Shown: positions 43,347 to 50,683 of the stretch, piece by piece
How positions within the stretch are numbered: position 1 is the stretch's first letter
How the letters are laid out: each line of letters starts with the position of its first letter
DNA from: Thermolongibacillus altinsuensis
GTDB lineage: Bacteria; Bacillota; Bacilli; Bacillales; Anoxybacillaceae
DNA length: 64,000 nucleotides
Direction: 5' to 3'
Assembly: GCF_004341205.1 (NCBI RefSeq)
Contig: NZ_SLUL01000014.1
Span: forward strand, 1 to 64,000
The notes under the pieces: model-generated
The model's input: only the letters and a program-made list of their open reading frames with translations
Database searches by the model: none
Told to the model about the DNA's origin: nothing
Translations under genes and position numbers: made by a program

Positions 43347-44402
43347 TCACAAAAGATAAAAACCAATTCCCATAATGATATAAGCGCCGAGCAGTGTTGC
43401 CCCTTCAAACCAGTTTGTATCTCCATCATTTGAAAGAACGATCGTTAATAAGACAGCCGTAGCCATCGCAATCAATTCAGGCAGCGTAAAAACAAGCGCC
43501 ATTTTCGTCGGGAAAAACAAAGAAAAAAGGACAAGAACAGGAGCGACAAACATCGCAATTTGCAATGTCGAACCGATTGCGATTTCCACCGCAACGTTCA
43601 TTTTGTTTTTATAGGCCATAATAATCGCCGAAGCATGCTCTGCGGCATTTCCAACAATCGCAACGATGATCACGCCGATAAACAATTCGCTCCAACCAAA
43701 TGATTCCGCGACTACTTCGAACGTATGAACTAAGCTTTCAGAAACATACGCAACAGCTGCAGTCGCAAGAGCTAAAATGAGCATCGCTTTTCCTTTTGAC
43801 CATTCAGGTTCTTCATGTTCCTCAAATTCGTCATCTTTATGCTGATAGACCCCGCGATGCGTCACCAACTTGAAATAAAGGGCCGCTAAATAGAGGGCAA
43901 TCATGATGATCGAAATTCCAACGCTTAATGATAATGTTTTTGTTTCATCCATCGTCATTGAAAACACTTCAGGGATGACAAACGCAACCAATACCGCAAA
44001 CGTCAACAAACCAGAATTATGACGCGCATCATACACATTAAATGATTGCCGTTTATATTTTAAGCCGCCTACGAAAAACGATAAGCCTGCGACAAGCAAT
44101 AAGTTTCCAAGCACAGAACCGGTCAACGAAGCAAGAACAACCCCGACTAATCCTGCCTTTAACGCAAAAATGGAAATAATGAGCTCCACTGCATTCCCAA
44201 ATGTCGCATTCAACAATCCGCCAATGCGCGGTCCTGCCACAATGGCTAAACTTTCTGTCGCTCTACCCATATAGCTTGCTAAAGCGATAATGGTTAAACA
44301 GTATACAACGAACATCATCGCCGCTGGCCAGTGCAACAAGCTGCCAACGACAGACAGCGGAACGCCAATCGCTACCATAAGAAAAAATAGTTTATTCATC
44401 AC
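43347..44402 (-). CDS. yfkE: Calcium/proton antiporter (CaCA family, YfkE/ChaA-like)
   Basis: Protein of 351 aa with 10-11 membrane segments. The two inverted alpha repeats are visible: GLLNATFGNAVELIISIFAL (first) and FIGVIIVAIVGNAAEHASAI (second), each with the ion-binding Glu. Between them is an acidic loop (KDDEFEEHEEPEWS) typical of this group. It expels Ca2+ in exchange for H+. It matches the yfkE position. The ribosome-binding site is GGAGAAG. Confidence 0.92.
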   Translation of the reverse strand: MMNKLFFLMVAIGVPLSVVGSLLHWPAAMMFVVYCLTIIALASYMGRATESLAIVAGPRIGGLLNATFGNAVELIISIFALKAGLVGVVLASLTGSVLGNLLLVAGLSFFVGGLKYKRQSFNVYDARHNSGLLTFAVLVAFVIPEVFSMTMDETKTLSLSVGISIIMIALYLAALYFKLVTHRGVYQHKDDEFEEHEEPEWSKGKAMLILALATAAVAYVSESLVHTFEVVAESFGWSELFIGVIIVAIVGNAAEHASAIIMAYKNKMNVAVEIAIGSTLQIAMFVAPVLVLFSLFFPTKMALVFTLPELIAMATAVLLTIVLSNDGDTNWFEGATLLGAYIIMGIGFYLL

Positions 44403-44547
44403 ATCTTCTCCTTTTTTAACTAATTTTTAGATATGACATCCATATTTTACAGGAATGCCGTTAAAGTTTCATCCATCATTTTTCTTGCTCATTTTTCTCC
44501 AAACGTGTAACATCGGAGTGTTGACAAAAAACTGTGGGGGGGAAATG

Positions 44548-45741
44548 ATGGACAAACAACGGTTACACTTTTTCATTTTAATTAGTATTGTCACCATTTC
44601 TGGTTTATCGCAAGGATTGCTTCTCCCGTTAATTTCTGTCATTTTCGAAAAAAGCGGAATCGATTCTTCACTGAACGGCTTGCATGCAACGGCTATGTAC
44701 ATTGGCGTCTTGATCGTTTCTCCTTTTTTAGAAAAACCATTAAGAAAATATGGCTTTAAACGCATCATTATGTTTGGAGGGGCGATCGTCGTTCTTTCTT
44801 TAGCATTATTTCCAGTTTGGCATTCTGTTTCTTTTTGGTTTATTTTGCGCTTGCTGATCGGCATTGGCGACCATGTGCTTCATTTTGGATCACAGACGTG
44901 GATTACATCTTCTTCGCCCATCCATCAACGCGGACGAAACATTTCGCTTTACGGCCTATCGTTTGGCGTCGGCTTTGCGCTTGGCCCTCTTCTCGTTCCG
45001 CTTGTTCATCTTAATGAAGCGCTTCCTTTTTTCATTTCGTCGCTGCTTAGTTTATTCGGATGGTTTACATTATTTTTATTAAAAAATGAATACCCTGAAA
45101 ACGAAGAAGCCGAAAAGGAAAAAGCAACGTCTGTTCGTTTTTTTGAAACGTGGAAATACGCTTGGCCTGCTTTATTGTTAACATTTACATACGGTTTTCT
45201 GGAAGCTTCGTTACATAGCACGTTTCCTATTTATGCATTGCGCAACGAACTCAATATCCGAGCGGTTTCAATCATTTTGCCTGCCTTTGCGATTGGCGGT
45301 ATTGTCTTTCAATTGCCGCTTGGCGTCTTGAGCGACCGCTTTCCAAGAAAAAAGATCATCTTGTTTTCGTTAATAATCGGAGCGGTTTCTTTTCTATTGG
45401 CACAAATGCTTTCTCCTTCTGTTCTTGGCTTTATCGGCAGTTTTTTCATCGCTGGGATGTTCGTCGGATCCCTTTTTTCACTCGGAATGGCCTATATGGC
45501 TGATCTTGTTCCAAAACATTTGCTCCCAGCCGGCAATATTCTTTGTGGAATCTTGTATAGTATCGGCAGCATATGCGGCCCTTTCCTTGTTGGCGTGATC
45601 CTTCAATATAACAGCGGTTTCTTTTTTCTCGTCATTAGCCTATTTCTATTAAGCATCTCTCTCGCCATTGCCCAACCAAACTTGACAAAAACGAAAAAAA
45701 TATTTTTCAGAAAAAAAAGAAAAAACATTGACGCTTTTTAA
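44548..45741 (+). CDS. Major facilitator superfamily transporter (YfkF-like)
   Basis: Protein of 397 aa, 12 membrane segments. Motif A-like LSDRFPRKKIILFSL is in the loop after helix 8. The start is placed at MDKQRLHFFILIS, 6 nt after GGGGGG; ATG one codon earlier is also possible. The longer 31-codon extension has no ribosome-binding site. By position next to yfkE it is the likely YfkF drug or sugar efflux protein. Substrate unknown. Confidence 0.85.
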   Translation: MDKQRLHFFILISIVTISGLSQGLLLPLISVIFEKSGIDSSLNGLHATAMYIGVLIVSPFLEKPLRKYGFKRIIMFGGAIVVLSLALFPVWHSVSFWFILRLLIGIGDHVLHFGSQTWITSSSPIHQRGRNISLYGLSFGVGFALGPLLVPLVHLNEALPFFISSLLSLFGWFTLFLLKNEYPENEEAEKEKATSVRFFETWKYAWPALLLTFTYGFLEASLHSTFPIYALRNELNIRAVSIILPAFAIGGIVFQLPLGVLSDRFPRKKIILFSLIIGAVSFLLAQMLSPSVLGFIGSFFIAGMFVGSLFSLGMAYMADLVPKHLLPAGNILCGILYSIGSICGPFLVGVILQYNSGFFFLVISLFLLSISLAIAQPNLTKTKKIFFRKKRKNIDAF

Positions 45742-45807
45742 AATTCTGTTATATAATACAAGTAAACAAAATAATCTGTTTTAAAACAGAGGGGAGAGCG
45801 ATTGAAT

Positions 45808-45954
45808 ATGAGTAGAGAAGAAAGAAAAAACATGATTGAATTTATTACAAAAATGCGAGAGTTAAACAAAGAACAATTGCTTTATATGACAGACGCTGAA
45901 ATCGAACATATTTACAATCAAACGTATTACCATCACGAAGAAATCGCTGAATGA
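45808..45954 (+). CDS. BH0509-family small protein
   Basis: Protein of 48 aa: MSREERKNMIEFITKMRELN, then KEQLLYMTDAEIEHIYNQTY and a His/Glu-rich tail. It is charged and helical, with GAGGGGAG upstream. It matches short conserved Bacillaceae proteins I know as the BH0509 family. Function unknown. A terminator overlaps its stop. Confidence 0.75.
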   Translation: MSREERKNMIEFITKMRELNKEQLLYMTDAEIEHIYNQTYYHHEEIAE

Positions 45955-45974
45955 GGGAATTTCCCTCTTTTTTT
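45953..45974 (+). terminator. Terminator of the BH0509-like gene
   Basis: GAGGGAA (45953-45959) with TTCCCTC (45961-45967) followed by T7; the loop is very short, so the inner pairs probably stay open. Confidence 0.6.
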
Positions 45975-45985
45975 GTTGGAATAAA

Positions 45986-46010
45986 GAAAAGAGGGATGAT
46001 TTCCCTCTTT
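45986..46010 (-). terminator. Terminator of the 34-residue basic protein gene
   Basis: AAAGAGGGA with TCCCTCTTT (about 45988-45996 and 46002-46010), followed by TTTTC in the minus direction. It faces the preceding terminator tail to tail. Confidence 0.65.
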
Positions 46011-46018
46011 TAACTCTT

Positions 46019-46123
46019 TTAATGATAGCCGTTTTGGCCGTTTGCACTTCCGCTTGTTTTATTTTTTGGACGATTTTTTCCTTTTTGTTTGGTTCCACCG
46101 TCTTTTTTCGTATGTTTTGCCAT
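46019..46123 (-). CDS. Small basic protein, 34 aa
   Basis: The reading frame starts ATG at 46123, 9 nt after GGGAG, and ends with TAA: MAKHTKKDGGTKQKGKNRPK, then NKTSGSANGQNGYH. It is Lys/Gly/Asn-rich and has no hydrophobic segment. The composition resembles minor spore proteins, but I cannot assign a family. It is flanked by its own terminator, which supports a real gene. Confidence 0.6.
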   Translation of the reverse strand: MAKHTKKDGGTKQKGKNRPKNKTSGSANGQNGYH

Positions 46124-46205
46124 CAGTAAACGCTCCCTTCAATTACAAACATGGCTTACACTCATTAATATAAGCGGAAGCGTTTTTTCTTATTGAAGGG
46201 AATGT

Positions 46206-47039
46206 TTACCGTATCCGCATTCGCCCCTCGCGCTGGCAACAAAAAATCGCATTCATCTCTCCGCCCAACACAATCATCATTCCGGATAAATAAAACCAAA
46301 TCATCAACGCAATAATTCCGCCTAAACTGCCGTACATGGCTGTATAGTTGCTAAAATTATTCACATAGTAAGAAAAAACCAATGACACAACCATCCAACC
46401 AACTGTGGCAAACATCGCTCCAGCCATCACGTCACGAACACGTAAACGTTTGTTGGGAGCAAATAAATATAAGGCTACAAACACAAGAAGCAAAATAACA
46501 AAGCTAACAATCCAGCGAATCGCATTCCAAACGTTCAAAAACATGTGCGAAAATCCAAATGTCGAGAAAATAAAAGAACCAATCATTCGACCAAAAACTG
46601 GGAGGACGAGCGCGACCATAATGACAAAAATCATCGCAAATGTTAATAAAATCGACATTCCCCGCGCTATGAAAAACGAGCGGCTTTCCTGCACATCATA
46701 CGCTCGATTTAATGCGCGGATGATCGCTGCCATTCCATTGGAAGCCGCCCAAATCGCTGCGATGATTCCAAATGAAAGCCATTTTCCATTTTGATTTGTA
46801 ACAATTTGTTTTACATTTGTTTCAATGATGTCAACCGTTTCCTTTGGAGCATATTCACGCAAAAATGACAACACATCTTCATGCGGAACAGGCAAGTACG
46901 AAAGAAACGTCAGTAAAAAAATTAAAAATGGAAAAAGAGAAAGCAAGAAAAAATAGGCTAATTCAGCGGACAACCGGAAAATTTCGTCTTCTTCAAATCG
47001 CTTCATTAATTCTCGAACAAAGGAAAAACTGATGATCAT
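46206..47039 (-). CDS. yfkH: YihY/BrkB family membrane protein YfkH
   Basis: Protein of 277 aa starting MIISFSFVRELMKRF; GGGAAGG precedes it by 6 nt, whereas the ATG five codons upstream abuts its site. Six membrane segments are present, with the motif LSAELAYFFLLSLFPFLIFL and the C-terminal LGGIIALMIWFYLSGMMIVL, GGEMNA. It is the YihY/virulence factor BrkB family (once thought to be ribonuclease BN). The molecular role is not settled. It is the yfkH position. Confidence 0.9.
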   Translation of the reverse strand: MIISFSFVRELMKRFEEDEIFRLSAELAYFFLLSLFPFLIFLLTFLSYLPVPHEDVLSFLREYAPKETVDIIETNVKQIVTNQNGKWLSFGIIAAIWAASNGMAAIIRALNRAYDVQESRSFFIARGMSILLTFAMIFVIMVALVLPVFGRMIGSFIFSTFGFSHMFLNVWNAIRWIVSFVILLLVFVALYLFAPNKRLRVRDVMAGAMFATVGWMVVSLVFSYYVNNFSNYTAMYGSLGGIIALMIWFYLSGMMIVLGGEMNAIFCCQREGRMRIR

Positions 47040-47069
47040 CGCTCGCCTTCCCATCCCTTTCTTTCAATT

Positions 47070-47375
47070 TTACTTCTGCGGGCGATTGAAAAATGAATGT
47101 TTCAACTCTTCAATCCATTCCATGACATAGGGAGTATTCTCTTTCAATTCTTTGATTTTATCCATCATGAACTGAATATCATCAGCCATTTCTTCAACGT
47201 TGCGCCGAATATGATGAATGTTTTCCTTGATTGCTTCTAACTCGCTGATCGATTGGTGAAACATTTGCTCGACGGTTTGTTTGATCTTTTGTCTCATTTC
47301 TTTATTCATTAAAACAGCCATTCCGCCAACAACCACACCCGTCCGAATGAGAACTTGCCGCTTCCTCACATCCAT
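47070..47375 (-). CDS. YtxH-like small protein (YfkI position)
   Basis: Protein of 101 aa with a short hydrophobic N-terminal segment (VLIRTGVVVGGMAVLM) followed by a long amphipathic, probably coiled-coil region (residues 25-90). The layout resembles YtxH-type membrane-anchored proteins. Function unknown. Located 10 bp after yfkJ and 30 bp before yfkH on the same strand, so one operon yfkJ-this-yfkH is likely. Confidence 0.65.
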   Translation of the reverse strand: MDVRKRQVLIRTGVVVGGMAVLMNKEMRQKIKQTVEQMFHQSISELEAIKENIHHIRRNVEEMADDIQFMMDKIKELKENTPYVMEWIEELKHSFFNRPQK

Positions 47376-47385
47376 CTCCCCCCTC

Positions 47386-47862
47386 TCATGATGTGAGTGA
47401 ATGATCTTTTTTAATCGTTTCTAACAAATTTCTGCATCCTTTTTCAATCAGTTCATACACTTCATCAAAATTCCCTGTAAAATAAGGGTCTGGAACATCT
47501 TCTAAATCATGTTCAGGAACAAAATCAAGAAGACGAGCGATGACGCCTGTTGAATGTTCACCAGCCAATCGACGCAAATTGGCAAGATTGTCGCTGTCCA
47601 TTGCAATAATGTAATCAAACTGTTGCAAATCCTCTTTTGTCACTTGGCGAGCTTTAATTCCATCAAAATCAATTTGTTTTTTCATTAAAACCGTTTGCGT
47701 TCCATGATGCGGCGGTTTGCCAACGTGCCAACTCCCTGTTCCAGCTGAATCGACTTTAATTTTTCCTTCCAATCCTTCTTGCTTAACAAGATGGCGAAAC
47801 ACCGCTTCCGCCATCGGAGAACGACAAATATTCCCCAGACAAACAAACAATACCTTTACCAT
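47386..47862 (-). CDS. yfkJ: Low-molecular-weight protein tyrosine phosphatase YfkJ
   Basis: Protein of 158 aa starting MVKVLFVCLGNICRSPMAEA behind GAGGTG; 11 upstream codons are rejected. The P-loop is CLGNICRS (nucleophile Cys8) and the general acid is in VPDPYFTG. It dephosphorylates protein phosphotyrosine or phosphoarginine. First gene of a likely yfkJ-yfkI-yfkH unit. It is divergent from yfkK. Confidence 0.92.
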   Translation of the reverse strand: MVKVLFVCLGNICRSPMAEAVFRHLVKQEGLEGKIKVDSAGTGSWHVGKPPHHGTQTVLMKKQIDFDGIKARQVTKEDLQQFDYIIAMDSDNLANLRRLAGEHSTGVIARLLDFVPEHDLEDVPDPYFTGNFDEVYELIEKGCRNLLETIKKDHSLTS

Positions 47863-47965
47863 CTTTAACACCTCGCTACATACCATTATAAACAAAAAGA
47901 AAGTAGAAGAAAATTTGCAATGGTGTTACAATAAAACCAATCATTTTTTGAAAGGATGAAGCCTG

Positions 47966-48172
47966 TTGCATTTATCTGTTGAATATATGATCGAGAAAAT
48001 AAAAGAGAAGTTGAAAGTATTAAATTTTGATGCCATTAAATCCAGTCATTTTGATGAGGAAATGTATAATGAATTGAAAGAAATTTACGAAATGGTCATG
48101 AAAAAGCAATCATTCAGCCCAAGCGAAATGCAGGCGATTGCTGAAGAACTAGGAAATTTACGAAAAAAATAG
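47966..48172 (+). CDS. yfkK: UPF0435 protein YfkK (DUF1128)
   Basis: Protein of 68 aa, TTG start about 10 nt after AAAGGA. Helical; the signature is [20 protein letters not shown] followed by ELGNLRKK, diagnostic of DUF1128. Function unknown. It lies next to yfkJ as in B. subtilis. A TTG start and no alternative nearby ATG before the conserved region make the start probable. Confidence 0.85.
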   Translation: MHLSVEYMIEKIKEKLKVLNFDAIKSSHFDEEMYNELKEIYEMVMKKQSFSPSEMQAIAEELGNLRKK

Positions 48173-48195
48173 GCGTGTAGAGAAACTCTACACGC
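48173..48195. terminator. Bidirectional terminator, yfkK/HD-GYP gene
   Basis: Perfect 10-bp stem GCGTGTAGAG (48173-48182) with its complement (48186-48195). T-runs are weak. Confidence 0.65.
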
Positions 48196-49171
48196 TCACT
48201 GTTTCGACAATAAGCAGCGAAGGATGATCGATGAGCGAAATCTCTTCATGTGTATCCAAATATCGGACATACGGTCTTTGCATATGTGAAATAATTTTTG
48301 TTACAATGGCTTCTTTCCCATTGCTCATTTTCACCCTTGTCCCCGGCGGATAAGCTGGAATATTTTCAACAAATAGGCGGACAATTTCTTGGCTATGATG
48401 AGAACCGCTTTTGGCCATCAGGATTTCCAATGCTTCATGCGGAGGAATTTGTTGCGATGAAACGAGGTGTTCAAATTCATTTGCAATCGCACAAATTTTA
48501 GCATAAAGATGAATTTGTTCACCGTTTAGTCCTCGAGGCGCCCCTGTCCCATCATGAAATTCATGATGTTGATAGGCAACATGTGCTGCTAAAAGGCTAA
48601 TTTCCCTTTCTTTCCGCAAATACTCGAATCCTTTAACTGTGTGCTCCTCTTTTCCATCCATCACTTTCCCAATATCGTGCAAAAGTGCTCCAACCGCTAA
48701 ATCCCGAAGCTGCAAACTATTCAATCCTATCTTTTTTCCAATCTGCAATGCCAATAACGTCACATTCACGCAATGAGCATACAATCGTAAATCTGCTTCT
48801 AGCGACGTCGATGGAATGATGGTGAGCACTTTTCGTTTGTTCACTTCATCAACAAGTTTTGCTACTAACTTGAAAACATTTCGTACATCAAGTGATTGTT
48901 TTGTTTTCACCGTTTCAAACGCTTGTTGAACAATTTCAATCGCATCCATCCATGAAGGCATATCCAAAAGTTCTTCCATCGTGATCCCTTCTGAAACGGC
49001 ATCGTCTACAAATATGTATCGAATATCCATTTGCTTTAATCTTTCCAAATATTTTGGGTCAATTTTTCTTCCAGCAGCTAACAACACGCGTCGATGCCGA
49101 TCATAAATGGGTTTTGCCAGCTGCATCGTTTGTTCGTTGTATTCGTCCAACAAAATAAGCCGCATTTCCAT
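48188..49171 (-). CDS. HD-GYP-like domain protein
   Basis: Protein of 327 aa. N-terminal segment of ~90 residues without clear domain, then an HD-GYP core: HD of ALLHDIGKV, His residues in AAHVAYQHHEFHDGTGAPRG and a long following helix. The third motif reads GAP in place of GYP, so it may not act on c-di-GMP in the usual manner. The C-terminal part (PPGTRVKMSNGKEAIVTKI) looks like a small beta domain common in Bacillus HD-GYP proteins. Probable phosphodiesterase or signalling protein in a c-di-GMP network with the EAL enzyme. Confidence 0.85.
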   Translation of the reverse strand: MEMRLILLDEYNEQTMQLAKPIYDRHRRVLLAAGRKIDPKYLERLKQMDIRYIFVDDAVSEGITMEELLDMPSWMDAIEIVQQAFETVKTKQSLDVRNVFKLVAKLVDEVNKRKVLTIIPSTSLEADLRLYAHCVNVTLLALQIGKKIGLNSLQLRDLAVGALLHDIGKVMDGKEEHTVKGFEYLRKEREISLLAAHVAYQHHEFHDGTGAPRGLNGEQIHLYAKICAIANEFEHLVSSQQIPPHEALEILMAKSGSHHSQEIVRLFVENIPAYPPGTRVKMSNGKEAIVTKIISHMQRPYVRYLDTHEEISLIDHPSLLIVETVSV

Positions 49172-49348
49172 TCCCCTTATTTTTAGTAATTACGGAAGTA
49201 GTATACAAATAAACGTATATGACTGTCACTCCTATTTTTTAAAACAGCCATTACACCATGTACTACATTGTATTAACAACTTACGAAAGTTAGCCATACA
49301 GATAAAAAAATTAGCCATATATATATCTTAATTTTCCAATATAAACAA

Positions 49349-49494
49349 GCTTTTCTGCCACTTCTCCGAACGAAAACGCCATCAGACAAATGAATTTGTC
49401 TGTCATGCGTTTTACGTTCGGAATCCACCTATGGCAGAAAAGCGGTCTTCTATTCATGATGTGATGTGTCGGAAACTCAACTTGAGTCTATATA
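49349..49494. repeat. Long palindromic repeat, carrying the partner of the 70-bp repeat
   Basis: Nested arms pair almost without gap: GCTTTTCTGCCA (49349-49360) with TGGCAGAAAAGC (49432-49443), CCGAACG (49366-49372) with CGTTCGG (49415-49421), AAAACGC (49373-49379) with GCGTTTT (49407-49413), and CAGACAAAT (49383-49391) with ATTTGTCTG (49394-49402). Bases 49425-49494 are the reverse complement of 31471-31540 at 68 of 70 positions. It resembles a MITE or an insertion-sequence end. No gene is inside. It lies just upstream of the S-box promoter. Confidence 0.75.
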
Positions 49495-49528
49495 GATAAA
49501 AAAATAAAATCCTATCGAAAAACTAGGA

Positions 49529-49556
49529 TTGACATTTATTTGAATTATGTTAAAAT
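49529..49556 (+). promoter_or_regulatory. Promoter of the S-box/sulfate operon
   Basis: TTGACA (49529-49534) and TAAAAT (49551-49556) with a 16-bp spacer, 15 bp before the riboswitch. Confidence 0.8.
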
Positions 49557-49570
49557 TTAAAACAATTATA

Positions 49571-49676
49571 CTTATCAAGAGCGGTGGAGGGAACTGGCCC
49601 AATGAATCCCGGCAACCTGCTTGGAAAAGTAAGGTGCTAAATCCAGCCAAATGGTTACCATTTTGGGAAGATAAGG
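49571..49676 (+). ncRNA. SAM-I (S-box) riboswitch
   Basis: Closing helix P1 CTTATC (49571-49576) with GATAAG (49670-49675). The core sequences GAGCGGTGGAGGGAACTGGC, CCAATGAATCCCGGCAACC and AAGGTGCTAAATCCAGC are the conserved S-box elements. It senses S-adenosylmethionine and normally stops transcription when SAM is high. Here it precedes yezD and the sulfate assimilation genes. Confidence 0.97.
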
Positions 49677-49697
49677 TGACATACATTACCCTTCCGT

Positions 49698-49725
49698 CTT
49701 TCCGAAATGGAAAGCTTTTTATTTT
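49698..49725 (+). terminator. Riboswitch-controlled terminator
   Basis: CTTTCC (49698-49703) with GGAAAG (49709-49714), then CTTTTTATTTTT. The stem is short; an upstream GGTGA/TTACC helix (about 49675-49690) may assist. Confidence 0.55.
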
Positions 49726-49741
49726 TAAGGGGGGTTGTGTA

Positions 49742-49882
49742 GTGGCAGATGAGCAATTAGATGAAGTGTTTGTGAAGTTAAAAGACATGCTTCATTCCTT
49801 AAAATACGGTTCGATTACCATCATTGTTCAAGATGGAAAAATCATTCAGTTAGAAAAACAGGAAAAAGTAAGAATAAAGTGA
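49742..49882 (+). CDS. yezD: YezD family small protein (DUF2292)
   Basis: Protein of 46 aa with a GTG start following AAGGGGGG. The sequence LDEVFVKLKDMLHSLKYGSI, then TIIVQDGKIIQLEKQEKVRI matches YezD/DUF2292, which is commonly linked to sulfur or methionine genes. It is the first gene behind the S-box riboswitch. A possible small regulator or accessory to sulfur metabolism; no function is proven to my knowledge. Confidence 0.85.
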   Translation: MADEQLDEVFVKLKDMLHSLKYGSITIIVQDGKIIQLEKQEKVRIK

Positions 49883-49905
49883 AAAACGCTGACTAGACAA
49901 ACTAG

Positions 49906-49941
49906 AGGCGGTTTTAACTTTATGTTAAAACCGCCTTTTTG
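49906..49941 (+). terminator. Strong terminator between yezD and cysH
   Basis: Perfect 13-bp stem AGGCGGTTTTAAC (49906-49918) with its complement (49924-49936) followed by TTTTT, only 20 bp before the cysH start. It must be leaky, or cysH must have another promoter, for which no room is visible. Confidence 0.88.
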
Positions 49942-49961
49942 TTTAAAAAGGGGGATTGCAC

Positions 49962-50669
49962 ATGCTGACATACGAAACGTGGGATACAGAAGAAAAACCT
50001 TTATTTTCCAGCGAAAATAAAACGAAAGGTGCATTAGACGTTTTAGCGTGGGCGTATGACCATTATCAAGACGATCTTATTTATGCCTGTAGCTTTGGAA
50101 TTGAAGGGATCGTCTTAATCGATCTCATCTCGAAAGTTCGTGAAGATGCTAAAATCGTCTTTCTTGATACGGAGCTCCATTTTCCTGAAACGTATGAAAC
50201 GATTGAAAAAGTTCAAAAGAAATACCCAAATTTAAAGATTCATTTGCAAAAGCCAAATCTATCGCTCACAGAACAAGAAACAACATTCGGATCAGAACTT
50301 TGGAAAAAAGATCCGAATCAATGTTGCCAGCTCCGTAAAATTATTCCTTTACGTGAAGCGTTAAACGATGTATCTGCCTGGATTTCAGGATTGCGTCGCG
50401 AACAGTCGCCAACAAGACAACATGTCCAGTTTATTAACCTTGATAAAAAATTCCAAAAAATAAAAATATGCCCTCTTATTTATTGGTCTTGGAAAGATAT
50501 TTGGCGCTATGCTCACCGCCACCATTTATCATACAATCCGCTGCATGATCGCGGATACCCAAGCATTGGTTGCGCTCCTTGTACGTCCCCAGCCTACAAT
50601 TTAGAAGATTTACGTTCAGGAAGATGGGCGGGGCAAGGAAAAATTGAATGCGGCTTGCATGAGTCATAA
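49962..50669 (+). CDS. cysH: Phosphoadenylyl/adenylyl-sulfate reductase CysH
   Basis: Protein of 235 aa, ATG 7 nt after AAAAAGGGGG. The adenine-nucleotide alpha hydrolase fold has ACSFGIEGIVLIDLI; the 4Fe-4S motif is split as CC in DPNQCCQLRK and CxxC in IGCAPCTSPAYNLEDLRSGR; the catalytic Cys is in the terminal ECGLH. The cluster cysteines indicate an enzyme able to use APS as well as PAPS. It reduces activated sulfate to sulfite using thioredoxin. First enzyme gene of the operon. Confidence 0.95.
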   Translation: MLTYETWDTEEKPLFSSENKTKGALDVLAWAYDHYQDDLIYACSFGIEGIVLIDLISKVREDAKIVFLDTELHFPETYETIEKVQKKYPNLKIHLQKPNLSLTEQETTFGSELWKKDPNQCCQLRKIIPLREALNDVSAWISGLRREQSPTRQHVQFINLDKKFQKIKICPLIYWSWKDIWRYAHRHHLSYNPLHDRGYPSIGCAPCTSPAYNLEDLRSGRWAGQGKIECGLHES

Positions 50670-50683
50670 AGGAGGAGGAACGA

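Noticed and set aside
49547-49741. N-terminal extension of yezD across the S-box
   Set aside because: It would translate the riboswitch. The GTG at 49742 has a strong ribosome-binding site and aligns with the family.
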